Shown: positions 47,201 through 60,454 of the stretch, piece after piece | How the letters are laid out: each line of letters begins with the position of its first letter | Numbering within the stretch: position 1 is the first letter of the stretch | Source of the DNA: Oscheius tipulae | Taxonomy: Eukaryota; Nematoda; Chromadorea; Rhabditida; Rhabditidae | Direction of reading: 5' to 3' | Length of the DNA stretch: 64,000 nt | Assembly: GCA_037178975.1 (NCBI GenBank) | Contig: JASJZH010000003.1 | Location: 5,208,001 to 5,272,000, forward strand | Made by a program: the position numbers and the translations under genes | The notes under the pieces: generated by a model | Seen by the model: the letters and a program-made list of their open reading frames with translations, nothing else | What the model was told of the DNA's origin: nothing | Database searches by the model: none

Positions 47201-48826
47201 CGTAGCCTGTGTTCATAAGGACAACTATGTGGCCGAGCCAAAGATCCCCTCCAACAGTTCTTCCAGTTCCATCAATTCTAAATTTATGTCAACGATGAAG
47301 AAAGGCATACAAATACTTTTCATTTGTTCAAAATTGTATTCAGAAGAGGATAATGTCTCGAAGTTGGCAGTCGATCCAAATGCTCCGACGGCAATGTACG
47401 AGTTCGAGGTCGATGCAGACAGTCATGAAGTGAATCCGGCCTATTCTGAACCGAATGCTCTCAGGAGTTATCCTCAGAATGTACGTGTTCAAAAGCTTTT
47501 GTTATCACCATGCAAATTCAGCTCGCGATCCAAAACGTGCTGAGCAAGTTGAGGAAATTTGCCGAGGCGAAGAAGGAATCGAACATTGTCAGTGTTTTGA
47601 GCCTGGACGGCGGAGGGATCAAAGGGCTAGTTATCGTCCAGGTACTTTCTTTTGATTCCACTTTAGTAGAGAGATTTAGCTCCTACTCGCCTTGCAAAAG
47701 TACCTGGACCAACCGCTTTTCAATTACTTCGATTGGGTCGCGGGTACGAGTACCGGATCTTATGTCGGTGGCGCAGCTTGTACCGGCATGTCACTGAGGA
47801 ACATGCAGAAGACGTACCTCCGTTTCAAAGATGCCCTTTTTGATACGTGGTCTCGTCCTTACAGTGCTCACGTCTTGGAAGGATTTCTGATGCAAATGTT
47901 CGGAGCAGAGACTAAACTGTCTGATATCAAGTATCCTAGGTGACCACCGTTTTTGGTGTATTGAACACACAAGTTCAGAGTTTTCTTCACGACAGTTCGT
48001 GCCGACACATTTCCTGTACAGTTGGAGTTGCTTCGAAACTATCGTTTGCCCGTTTCCGAGGAGGAAAATGAGGAAATCGGTTTCGAGGATCCGTCTGGTC
48101 TTCTTCTTTGGAGAGCTGCCCGTAGGAGCTCTGCTGCCCCTACGTATTTCCCGTCTTCTGAAGGAAAATATATTGACGGAGGGATGGTGTCAAATAATCC
48201 GACGCTCGACCTCATGAGCGAAATCAGCTTCTGGAACAGTGTCTGCACGTTCGTCGTAAGTTATTACTCGACTTTCTTTCAAATTTAGCCTTCAGGACCC
48301 GGAAAGCCCTCACACTGTAGATGTGGGCTGTGTTGTTTCGATAGGCACTGGAATCACTCCCGTTTCGCCTGTTGATCCGAACCTTTTCGAAATGAACGAC
48401 ATGTTCGGCATGCTTCGCGGTCTGAAGAATCTTTCGCTCATGGTCCTGGATCAAGTAACCGCCACAGAAGGCGCTCCGATTGCTCGCTCTCGCTCTTGGT
48501 GTCATTCTCTCAACATTCCCTATTTTCGACTCAACGCGCCTCTTTTCAAAGTTGGTTTTTCTATATATTTTAATTAAATACATCTATTTCAGGACATCGT
48601 ACTCGATTCGAAGGAAGACGTCGATCTGGTCAAGATGATGTGGGACGTTGTCGTCTATAGTTACACACATCGAAAAGATTTTGAAGATCTTGCCACCCTT
48701 TTAAAGGCAATCGGAACGAACAAATCGCGCAAGAAGGTGGCTATGACTCTGAGAGCTCCTTCTCCGACCCCGTCTTCCAATTCTTCAAACCCCACACCCA
48801 CTCCCGAGTCCAACGGATTCGCTTGA
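44222..48826 (+). CDS. PLA2G6: Ankyrin-repeat calcium-independent phospholipase A2 (PLA2G6/iPLA2-beta type), 18 exons, about 1,026 aa
   Basis: This enzyme hydrolyses sn-2 fatty acids of phospholipids. Its N-terminal half has ankyrin repeats ([71 protein letters not shown]). The C-terminal half is a patatin domain: oxyanion loop [15 protein letters not shown], nucleophile [19 protein letters not shown], and catalytic Asp in [12 protein letters not shown]. Exons: 44222-44260, 45003-45163, 45205-45421, 45461-45694, 45860-45890, 45949-46165, 46206-46523, 46562-46753, 46792-46831, 46871-46927, 46972-47081, 47123-47304, 47344-47480, 47522-47641, 47680-47939, 47979-48255, 48296-48550, 48593-48826. 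Total 3,081 nt, in frame. Two introns (46832-46870 and 47305-47343) need GC donors; the second could be read through. The first exon ([13 protein letters not shown]) could extend upstream from an acceptor at about 44148. Confidence 0.92.
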
Positions 48827-49500
48827 GCTTTATAATGACGGTTAACTCTTTTTTTGTACATAATAATGTATGAATGTTTATTATTCGTACGAATTCCTCT
48901 CCGAAATAGAGGACACGACATATTATGACAATTATTCTCGGTTTTGACGCGGGGAAAAGAGGCCAGGAAATGATATAAATAACTAAAACTAACCGACTTA
49001 GAACAGAGTGAAAGAGGACGGAGTTTTCTCGTGGAGAACTGTGAAAAAACACTGGCTATCGGCCTGCGGACCCAAATGCGAAAGAAATGCAGGCCGACCG
49101 GCGCTGCCATGTGTAATGAGCGGCACTATTAATTGAGTTTTTGAAGAGAAGGGGAGTGAGAATACCGTACCCAAGTTGTTTTGAATTTTCGTGGTTGAAG
49201 TGGATGATTTGGCCCGATCGCTTGGCAGGGGCGGGATACTAGAAGGGTACTATGTACAAAAGTTAGAAAGAAAGATTTTGAGTTAAACTCGGCCGGCGAG
49301 GACCGTAGGGGACTGAAAGACGGCGGTATGTGTGTAGTAGAAGGATATTAAGAAGAGTGAAAGCACGCTGGGAAGGTCATCACAATCAGAAAGAGTCTTT
49401 TGGGGGGTAAAGGGAGAAATTAAGACGAGCCACGGGGATTGAAAGAGACGGACGGGTTGTGTCGGAGACGGGACCGGTACCATCACCGACTGGCGAGACA
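48827..49500. other. Convergent intergenic interval between phospholipase and NLK genes
   Basis: The two genes end tail to tail, with 674 bp between stop codons. The interval holds AT-rich sequence with overlapping possible polyadenylation signals (aataat near 48861 on plus, the complement of aataaa at 48877-48882 on minus). I see no gene here. Confidence 0.5.
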
Positions 49501-52500
49501 CTAATCCCACTGATTGGGCGACGGCGGCAGTTCTGCTGCTTGTGCCACCGATGATCTAAAGAAGTATGATTAGTTTAGTTTCTATTTGGTTTGGATAATG
49601 ATTCGGAAGTGAAAATGAGGGAAAACTCACGATGTGAAGTTTGTGTAGGCGGCGGACTTGGGGTTGATGCACAAGGGCGTCTCCTGCATGGCAGCTCGAT
49701 CCGTCACGAACTTGAATATTCTATCACGGAGTTCGTACATGGAGAGTCGACTGAGGTCTTTTTCCCATTTCGGGTCGAAGGGTGTCTCGTGGATGGGGTC
49801 GAGATCACTCGTATAGTGTCGTTGGCCATTTTTCGTATGACAACAGCTGCACATACAGCTGTGGAAGCGTTGTCTGCCTTCGGTCAGGTACGGGTGATGA
49901 AGAGCCTGATCAACATTGTATCTCTTCTCGGAATCGAACATGAGCATCGAGGTCAGAAGATGGACGGCGTCATCGGTCATACAACTGCTTAACTGGTACA
50001 GACGGTAGAGCTGTGCTTCCCGGATCGGACCACGCATCACATGATTTCGGGCTCCGTCACAGGCTGTCCTCATCTCTTCTGGCTTCGGTGTGCCCAGAAG
50101 ATCGATGATCTGGTTCAACTGGAATGAGTATGTCCCGTCAAAGATTGTAAATAAGACCAACCTGTTCAATGGGTCCAGTTGCTTGGAAGAGAATCTTTCT
50201 GGCGAGCAGTTCGGCGAAAATGCATCCCACGGACCAAATGTCCACTCCTCCTGTATACCTTCTCGCCCCCATCAACAGTTCTGGAGCTCGGTAGTATTGT
50301 GTCACAACCTCGTGTGTCATGTTCTGTCTCTCCCGAGAATCCCAGATTCTGGCCAGACCAAAGTCACATATCTTGAGGATACAATTGCTGTTGACCAGCA
50401 GATTCCCGGGCTTGATGTCTCTGTGGAGGATGTTGGCGCTGTGGAGATATCGAAGGCCACGAAGGATCTGGTAGACGAAGACTTTGACGTGATCGATGGT
50501 CAGGGGTTGGGGAGAGACGATGATCTTGTGGAGGTCGGACTGCATCAACTCGGTGAGAACATATCTGAAAGAACTCTGTGATTGTTTGTTCCCTATTCTT
50601 CTAAGGCTGACCCCAGGGCCGCGTGTCCTAATGACTCCTCATCTCGTTGTTTTTGGACTGCCCGTGTCGGGCTGCGTGCCGGCACCGGGGTCACCGGCTG
50701 GCATTGGTTGGTGGGCCCCTCTCTATGGGTCACCGGATATTGTCTCGCTTGCGAAATCTTACAACCTTCCCGTACCCTTCAGTACTGGTCAACCAACTTA
50801 CAGCTCGTGGAAGAAATGTTGAGAACTGGGCTGAAGAATGTCGAAGAGGGAGAGAACATTGTCGTGTTTGAATGAGGAGAGCATGCGAATCTCTCGGAAT
50901 ACCCGCTTGCATGAGGCCAAGTTTTGAAAGACGTTGGGCATTTTCTTCAAAGCTACCCGTTTTCCGGAGCGTGGATCCGTTACAGCCCTGCAAACACCCT
51001 ATTGACTCGGCAAGAGTTCAGACAAAGGAAAAGTCAAGTCTTTCTCTCGATGTGACTCACCAGACTACTCCGAAGGCTCCATATCCGATGGGTCGGTCCG
51101 GCTGGGCATCAATAGGAGTACTTGTGGGTGGACTGTAGTACTGGGTGGCGAGGATGGCATTGGACACGTGTGCTGCCTGAAAAGGACAACATCAGTACCA
51201 GTTCTTTGAGTCTTTGATCTCACCAATAGGTCCCGTATGTATAAAAGTAGCTTTTCCATTAGATTGTACACCGTATACATTGTTCTAGAAAATCAGACTA
51301 GGGGATTCAAAAGAGAGAAGGAAAAGCAAAGGGGATTAGGAACCGGGTCGATAAGGATCGGGATTCTCTAAAGGGAGAGACAAGACGGGAGAGACTAAAC
51401 GATTCTCTCTCAGCTGTTCTCCGTCGGCGGGAGGAGCGAGGTGGTCTGATCATTTGTGCACGAATCGCGGGTTCCGAAAAAGAAACTGGTGGCGCCACTT
51501 GTCTCTCTCTCCCACGAAAATGAGCAAAAGCTTCCAATTGATTCCAATACATAATTAGTTTCCTTTCTAACAGTCAAACAATAAAGTTTTCTTTTTGTTG
51601 AACGAACCACAGAAACTTTTTTTTAGTTGAGGAAGGAAGGCAATGGAAGAGGAAGCAGAGTGCAGCGACCACTGTTCACACAAAAGGGCTCCGGTCGCTC
51701 TTCCCTGATTCGAATTTTAATGTGTTAACGCTGTTCCCTTTTCAGGCTGAAAAGTTCAGAGCAACTGATAAGGGAAGGACGCTGTTATCTCATAGTGGAA
51801 TGGGTAGTAGACAGAGATCGAGACTGCTGAGTTAATGAGTCAGAAGGAGTAAGTCAGTTGAGGATGGGACTTTGGGTTACACTCATTTATGTAAGAAAGG
51901 GAGAGAGGGAGGTGTAGAGGAACTGAAACCAGAAAGTAAACGAATGTCTCGTGGCGTGAGAGAATGGCATTGGCCAGACTAAAACCTCACGTGGGGGAGC
52001 AGTCGGGAACCCAGTCACGTGGTTCCTGCTTTAAAACTTGCTATCATTTCTGCGGAGGCTGGTTCCCATCAGCTTTACAAAGGGACTTTCTCCCTAAGAT
52101 CCAGCCAAATCTTTCCTACTCTTCCTCTAGACCCCCAACTTACTTGATGTATGGGCTGGGCTTGCATCTGCATCGGCTTGGATTCCTTCTTGACGGAGGC
52201 AGCCGGAAACATTGGACCGGCTCCAACAGTGGCATGAGAGACCAACGCCATGTCTCCTGAAAAGTCTTAATTCGAAGGGATATTGATGGATGAGAGGTGT
52301 GTACAGCCGGAATGACCAAGAGGCTTTTACACCTTGGTTGCGGGAGGTAGAGAACATAACAAGCAAAAGAAGGCACAACGAGGGCAGTCAAATAGAAAAG
52401 GACAAACCGATCGAAGAGTCCAGTCAGACTGCCTCGTCCTTCCTTTTGAGACTGAACTCACCAACTATATTGTGTTGAACGATTCCTTGCAGTTGATGCT

Positions 52501-55500
52501 GCAACTGCTGAAGCTGTTGCTGCTGTGCCAGCTGCGCGAGCTCTGTTTGAGAAATGATGGGCAGGTTGGCTGGAAATGGGACGGGTTACTATAACTTTTT
52601 AGGATATTTTTCAAAAAAAAAATGGGAGGAGGTAGTTGTAGTCTCACCGACTTTACTATTGCATAAAAGATCTTGGAAACTGGTACGGAGGACTGCAATG
52701 ATGACCTACCTTGCTGAATCAGATGCTGATGGCGAGCCAGAAAGGCGTGAGTCGCTGCAATGTCGAAGAGCTCACTGCACGTGGCAGAGGAACTGCAGCC
52801 GGACGAGGATGAAGAACCTGGAAGAGGAAGAATGAGTTGGTTGTCAAGAGACAGAAGGAAGAAGAGGAGCTTGGGTCAGTATGGGTAGGAGACTGCTCGA
52901 CCCCAGATGTGTTACCTAATCGCAAGGTCAGTTGCGGTCACCCAGGTCAGCCAGAGAGGACAGGTTTGAAGAAGAGGACGCTCTCAAAAGTGCAGACCCT
53001 CCTCGAAAAGCCTGATCCGAAATAGGCCAGAGGGTGAGAGAGTATAATTGTCGAAATCGATGTAGAGAAGCGAGAGACCGGCCTGGACAATCAGCTGATG
53101 GCTGAGAGGAGGGAGAGAGTGGTCAGTCAGGCAGTAGGCCAGAGGAGAGAACAGAGATCGGCGCGCAACTGCGAGAGATTGGTCAGCTGTGCTGCTAGCT
53201 CTTAGGAGGGTCGAGAGAAAAAGAATGCATGTCGCGAGGGAGACATTGGGCTAGACAGAGAGAGACCACGAACGGGATCTTGGGTATGCAAATGAAGTCC
53301 GAGACTTTAAGGACATCGATTAAAGGACCTATTACCTTTTGGAGATGAAAATGTGTCAAAAGGAAGTGTTGAGCAGGTCTTGGAAGAAAATGAAGTATTA
53401 GGGAGAGAAGTTTGAAACGAATGAAAGAGTGAAGGGGTCAATCGGTGCTAATAAGCACTGACTACCAAAAAGCGAGGGTCAGTAGTCTTGGAGAGGGGGT
53501 CTGGGACCGTCTGCCCGGCTGTATTTGCTCGCACGAATGTACGCCCCTAGGGCTATTCTCGTCAGTCACGCCGCTCCAAGAATAGTCTACGGGACACAAA
53601 AAGTCATTCAAACAGAAGAAGAGAGACCGCCACACACACGACCACCAACTGTAGCAATTTTATGAAACAGGGGTCAAGAAATCCAAGGCGAAAAGTAAGA
53701 GTCATTAGGAACTGTGTCTGACACAGCTCCCAAACCAGATAGGCCAGAAAAACACGAAGCTACCTCAATTAGGTTCATCCAAAAAATGATGTATGTCCCG
53801 GATCCAGTAGACAGAAGTAAGCTTTCTCTGGGATTGGAAGGGATTAGGGTATGAGAATGTACAGGAAGTCGAGAGTCAAGGAGGCTCAGTAGTAGTGTTG
53901 GTGGTTGCTTTTCAGCCAGCTGCCACGTTTCAAGACCGGACCCATTTGCTGTCGCCCGTCTGCTGCTGCATCTGCTGTCGTAATACCTCACACTACTATG
54001 CTAAAACCGCAACAACCTCACCTCATTGACCTGATCGATAATTGTCCTCGCGGACAGTCTAATACGGTAAAGAGCAACCGGTACCTGGTACCGTCTTCCG
54101 TTTGCTTTAGCTCATTACCATAGACCCAACAGTGTAAAAAGGAAAGAAACAGAGTGAGACTGGTCCTTCAAACCGGATATGGCAAGAGAGAGTCGTTGGC
54201 TAAAGCCGACAGTCTGGTGACGCAACGGTAGATCGAAAAAATGTGTGGCCCGAATAAGGTCAGGTTTCGACAATGCTCGATACCATGGCGAACTGATCCC
54301 GTACTAGGTCGAAGAGTGTCAAGGAAAAGGTCAAAACTTAGATAACGGTAGATTTATGAGCTATTGTCAGATAACCATGGACTATGGATAGGAACAAGGA
54401 CAAATAAGCCACTGAGACAGGAAGGAACGAGACCGTGGGAAAGGGTGAACCAGATGGGAAACCAGGAGTATGAATAAAGTTTGTCCTCAGGGTGCTACCA
54501 AGGGGTCATATCTGACCATTGTTATGTGTGCGCGGGCCGTCGCGTTGGGTGTCAGCGCCCGGCACGGAGGGTCAGCGCCCTTGGAACCACAGGCCCACCT
54601 GCCACGGTACCATATCTTTTGACTACCTCTCAAAGACTTGCCTCGACCAGACTCTCGTATAAAAAGAACACATGTTCCCAGAGAAAGATCCCTTGGAACA
54701 GAACAGACCTGCTCGGGATGATATATGGGGGGTGAGGTCGCGAGGACACCTGACCCGGGACCGTTCGGAGGAATAAACAGTAGCCCCGGTCAACAGAGGT
54801 CAACCAGAGAGAGGAGGGCTTGGGATTAGGAGATGGGACAGGACAACAAATGAGGTCCCACACGGTACGCGCGCGAGAAAGATGTCGTAAAAGTTCACAC
54901 AAAAAATGATCGTCATTCTCTCTGCTGTCTTTCGCAAGAGGTCGAACCGTCTTTTTTACGCAGGCCGTACCGGGCAGTAGAAGAACAGCTGGGATTTCCG
55001 ACGGAAGATTTTGAGATGATGATGAGGCAAAGGGCGGATTATTGGAGAGAGGGAGGGGATCAGGACGAGGAAATCTGATAGAAAGAACAAAACATGGGTC
55101 AAGTCAGACGGAAGTGAGTCCAAGGATATTTTTTTTGAGTCACTTGATTACAGAGCAGCATTTGAGTGAGTCAGTAAAAGCTAGAGGCAAGAGACGTTCC
55201 CGGCGGCAAACCAGATCCCATAAAGAGAGGATCGAATGAGTCAAGAGAGTATTCCTGTAGACGAGTCAAGGACTGGAACGAAGGAGAGACTGCTATTTGA
55301 TGGTTGGAAATCCGCGCGGAGAACACGGAAAGGTCGTACCAGGGCAGTCAGGGGGCTGTACTGACTGTATGACAGAAGGCGGGAGACACTACCACCCACA
55401 AAGGACATTGGGCAAAAGGGTTGGACTCAGAGATTATGAAAAGGCTAATCCGGAGTGAGGGTGGAGCCAGGTCTAGACGAACAGGATCGCCTTTTACCGA

Positions 55501-58500
55501 AGACGTCTCAAGTTACACTCTCCGACTGTCCAAACCCACTCGAGGACACAGTGAAAGCGATAAAGCAATCAGGAAGTTCCTGCACACAGTCTCTTGGAGA
55601 GACGATGAGAAAAGCTCTGTTGGAAGTCTTTGATAAAGAGGAGTGACTCTCGGATGTAGTCCTCAAAGTTCATTCGGCTGTATCAGCTGGACCACCCCAC
55701 ATAAATGGAGAAATATAGATTAATCCAGCTGACACACACAGTGCAAGAAGTGCAATCTACGGCCGGGCCCGACGACGGTCATTCAGCCATTAATTGGCTT
55801 CTAATTGACTAACCAAGACCCTTCCTACAATTACTTTCTGAAAACTCAAATCGAAAGAATGTTGAGAGAAACTACGTGCCAGCCTAGGTGCCCATCAACA
55901 GCAACTAAATATGGGGAGAGGCGCGTGGTCAGTGGTCGAAAAACACGGGAGCAAAGCACAGTGGGACAGGAAGGAAGACACTGATATACAACCTGCAAAG
56001 GGTAAAAAGTTCATGGGAAAGACGATATCCGAAGGACTTTGGATAGACCGATTTGGAGGTGAGAAACCAGAGTGATCTGCTCAGTTGCGTGGGTCTGACC
56101 CCATGAAGAGAGAATCATCGGGAAAAAACAAGTCAGAATACGATGATTCCTTCCATACTTTCATGTTTTCCACGCTCCATAGATCGGACAGCTGAGCAGA
56201 TCAAACTCTGTTTGAGCGAAGTCTCTGTTGCAAAATATCATCATTCGGTAGAGAGCCCGAAAGGTTTGGAGAGAGTCTTTTCTCGAGCTCAGGCTTTGAA
56301 TGTCGTCGTTGTTGCAGCTCTGGCGTCATCGAGCGAGAATAACACGAACCGATGCGGTCAGTCTCGGCTGGACACTTCCCGGAAGAGATCTACAGAATGG
56401 AGGTGGCTCACGTAGCTGTGTGACGCGGTAGCAGGCAAGCGTAATTATAAGGAAGGAGAGCAGATTTCTGACAAACAAATGAGAAATGACATTCTTGGAG
56501 TACGGAGTTTGTTGTTGCATTTCTCTCGTCTGGGTATACTTGATGAGCACCTCAGAGATCACAGTGATCTAGCAATCCCGAGGGAAAGAAATAAGATTCG
56601 AGAACGCAGCTAACTGACGAACAGGCTCACGAAAACGATAACACGGGAGGCCGTACCGGGTCACCCGACGCTTCACATGTTGGCTCTGTCCAGCCTCTCC
56701 TCTGCAAAAACAACACTAATAGCTTCTTTCCGACTATAATCATTGGCTGGGTGTTCAAAAGATCTTTAACAGGAAGACCTTATAAACTCTGGAGGCAAGC
56801 GACTGTCAACGGTAAAAGGAAATACTATTAATGAATCTGAATCAAGAACTTCAGAATATCACAAAAGCAAAGAAAGACTCCCAGACGAGAATCTTCCAAT
56901 TAGTTTCTATAAAATGCGAATAATTAGAAGAGGGAGGGTCTAGACTCGACTCACTAATCCAAGTTCTCTGAACACCACTCACGGCAGACAGCTGACCAAG
57001 TACAAAGAGCAACATGTCTAACGAAGGAGCGAGAAAAGTTCCTGTAGATGAGGAAGGTGGCCTTGGTCACCTGGAGCACCGATGACGGGCACGGAGGAAG
57101 TATAGGGTTTCCCTTGGTTATCCTTCGAAGAATGTGAGAGAGAGGTGAGTCACGAGCAGGCGAGAACCCACGCAAATAGGGCTTCACTGTCCTCTTGGAA
57201 GTTTACAAGGAAGAAAACATGTTTTCATTTCTTCAAGGGGAAAGAAGTTAGGAATTCTTCAGGTTTTGAAAAAAAAAGGTTTACAGAACTTGGAAAGGAA
57301 AAGATCTGTTGAGCTGAGAAAGCAACCCACAACGGGGTTTATATGAGAACAACAAGGCGCGGGAAAAAGGGCTATGTCGTGGGTATGATTGTGAGATCAG
57401 TGACGTCGAATCTACGTCGAAACCACGGAGGAAAGACGACCGTCAAAGACCTTCTATGACCAGAAGAGGAAGAAGGCGGGCTGATTAGAGGGGAGAGGGA
57501 AGTGTCGGCGTTCGCCCTCCGTGGTCATTCCGGGTCTACTCCCGGAAGAGGAAAAAAGAGAGCACGAAAAAGAGTTCTGATTGGGAGAAGGAATCAGAGA
57601 AACTAAGAGGAATCTGTTGACAAAAACGCCTTCAGCCCATTTGAAATATTGAGAATGATTCTAGAGAGAGAACAGAGTGATCAAAGGAGTTCCATTTGAA
57701 ACAGAGAAAGTGCAAAGGGAAGAGTGAAGAAATAGAGCAAAAGGTGCCGGCTGGCAGAGCCCCGTACTGCCACTCCCAATGGTAAGTCAACAAGGGCCAG
57801 AGGAAAAACCTTCCGGGTGGCAATTGGAAGAATGCAAAACGCGAGAATGGGGTAAAGGACAGAAAGAGTCAAGCTGATAAGACTCGAAATCAGATCAAGG
57901 GAACCGAAAAAGGAGGGGAACCCAGTCTGTACACGGGAGAGGGATGTCTCTCCCGGTACGACCTTCGACTCCCGGTAGCGAGAGAGACAGAGGACAGAAA
58001 ACTGAAAAATATTTTTGAAAAGCGCGCTCGAATTCGTATCGGACAGTTCCAAAAGAAGTCTCTTTTGACGCAGCAGGCCTCTGATAGTGGCCGGACAGAT
58101 CAGAAACGTGGAACCGTTTGTAGTCAGTCCGTTAAAAAGAGAGGGAGCGAATATGTTCCGAATGAGAAAGAGGGAACTTGACCAACAAGGGTTCACATGC
58201 CGACCACGAGGGTCCAATCCGGCCAGGGGTATTAGAGGGGGGAACCAGGCTGCCTGCCCTCTCGCGCATGTCCGATCTCTCTCTCTCTCTCTCACCCTCG
58301 TGTCTAGACTCCTGCGCAACTGGTTCGACTCTCATATTCCTAGGAACTATTTGGGTCCTTTACACCAACTGATTTAAAACTGGTTCAGAAGAACGAAAGA
58401 TATAGTAAAGAAATTAGAGCAGAGAACTGAAGAGGGAGCAGATGATCAACCTCAGAGGACGATAATCCAAGTGGTCATCGAACTATAGTCTGCTGTACTT

Positions 58501-60454
58501 TCCAGGCAAAACAACAAGGCTCGTGATAGATAGAGGACAACAAACCGCTTGAGTAAACAGACAACATAGCGAACATCCCTTTTAGGGTTCCAGTGCGGAG
58601 CGAGATCTGCTTCGTGTCTTATACTGAGAACACTTTCTCCTAAATGACATCCTTGGCAGATGAAGGGAGCACGAGCAACAAGCTCCAACAAAGTAGAAGA
58701 AGTAAGAGAGATGAGGGCAAAGTCAGCTGGTGGCAGTGGCTGTGCTTGCTGCGCCAGTCCCAGAAACCGGTCCCTGTAAGACCCGAGGCGGCTTCAATCT
58801 TTATGTTAAACGCGAATGCCGATTATATCCCAGAGAAGAAGAAGGAAGAAGATTACGATAAAGGCTCTCTGATCGAAGAATTGTCTGTCTGTAGAGAAGA
58901 AGCTAGTATGGGGAGAAGACAGGCACGCGTGCTTGGTGGGGCAATCGCGCAAACAGTCGACGTCACACTTTGCGAACTGCTTATGGCCGAATAGTGCTTG
59001 TTGGGAAGCCTGTTCGAATCATCGAAACGGCTCTGGAGGAGATCACAAAGTACAGTCTCGCTCTCATGTAGAGAAAGAGGGACTGACTCAGTTAGACAGC
59101 GGTCAAAAGACCTTTGGAACACTGAAATGAGTCGACGTCGACGTCGATGTTTTGAATCAGGAACTATTTCTCGACAAGACAAACAAACAAAAACATTAGA
59201 CAGTTTTTGATAACACGAAAAAGAAGGACAGGTCTCTCTGAGAAGAGTTTTCTTCTGCCAAAGAAATCCGGTCTGGCCAGAATGTCAGAAAATGTTAGAC
59301 TCTTTTTGGGACATATCTTCAAGGTCTTGCTGGCTAAATTCACAGAGATTTTTGACATTTGTTGTGGCTGTGGGGCAAAACTGGCCAAAACAAGGAATGT
59401 ATGTGGCAGAACGAGTATACTATTTGACAGCGACGCGACTACGCAAAATGATTCAGCTACTACGGAGAAAAGGGGACATCTGTTTCAGTACAGCTGAGGG
59501 AGGCGAATAGCCTCCGGACACTCTGGCCAACTGGCCCCAAATGACGTCGATCCAGGGGACATACACACGCTTTTTGAAATCGCACCCCTCCGCTTCTACT
59601 TTACTTTTTCGATAAAAAGGAGGAGAAGAGAGCTTGTTTGCAATGGAAGGAAATAACATCTTCTCTTTGGCAAACACATCTAGGAGAAACTACAATAGAA
59701 GGGGATGTATAGCCCGGTGCAAGTTTATAGGAAAAACAGCTGTGATCTAATAAGGAGGAAATGACTAATCTGATCTCGGGCGAGGCAAAAACAAAAACTA
59801 TAGAAGCAAAGATAGATCAGGAGAAAAATCCCTGTTCACATCAACATCCTTTGCTCAACCTGGGAGATCTTGAAGTCTTTTAGAATTGGGGCCGACTTTC
59901 CATAGTTCAGAAGAATATTTAGTTTGAAAGACTGCGGTTTGAAAGCTCTAGCATGAAAGGGTACCCGGAAAATGTGTAAAGGGCTCCCCAGAACAACAAT
60001 ACTACTGCTGCCTGCTTGCAGCGACTGGACAGCCCTTTTTTCACGCGTAGCATTTCATAGAAGGCGAACTTTTCTCAATTAAAATGAAAGGAGAGGGGAG
60101 AGGAGAAAGTCGGCTGAGAGTGAAAGCCTGTCGGCGTCACGCGATGACCCAGAAAGTGAAAGGAACGCGAGAGATATATCAGACTTTTTACAAGACTTAC
60201 CTCCAGAAGTAGATACTGAGCCGAAGTTGTCGGCGTCCGCCCGTTTACGACCACCAGGATGGCCCTGAACAGAGCTTAAATCAGAAGAGAAAGTCCATAC
60301 CTGGTGCCCGCTGTGGGCCATTCTGGGAGAATGGGCCGAACGGGGGCAAGAAAGACGAAAAGACGGGGCAGAAGCACCCGACACCCGTTCCTGAAAGTAC
60401 GACAGTTTGTAATTGTTATGAGTATAAAGGAAGACTTACAGAAGAGAAATTCAT
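49501..60454 (-). CDS. lit-1: Nemo-like kinase (NLK, LIT-1 type), 11 exons, about 581 aa
   Basis: NLK is a proline-directed Ser/Thr kinase that phosphorylates TCF/LEF factors in Wnt and asymmetric-division signalling. Kinase motifs: glycine loop [38 protein letters not shown], activation loop [35 protein letters not shown]. The NLK-specific C-terminus ends with [12 protein letters not shown] and [11 protein letters not shown]. The N-terminal region is Ser- then Gln-rich. Exons (high to low): 60440-60454, 60301-60390, 60201-60264, 52710-52817, 52462-52569, 52144-52256, 51061-51176, 50802-50987, 50162-50564, 49631-50118, 49501-49555. Total 1,746 nt, in frame. The first three exons (MNFSSERVSG..., [20 protein letters not shown]) are linked to the rest by phase only, across a 7.4-kb intron, so they are less certain than the kinase core. 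Confidence 0.93.
52818..60200 (-). other. lit-1: Giant third intron of the NLK gene (about 7.4 kb)
   Basis: The flanking splice sites are gtaagt (minus strand, donor at 60195-60200) and ttccag (acceptor at 52818-52822), and the phase-1 junction restores STSGG followed by a Ser run. The intron's plus strand is strongly purine-rich. A (CT)n run lies at about 58277-58297 and repeated ggccgtaccggg words near 54963 and 56650. The 212-codon minus-strand ORF at 57681-58319 is open but probably a composition effect. Alternative NLK promoters could lie here. Confidence 0.55.
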
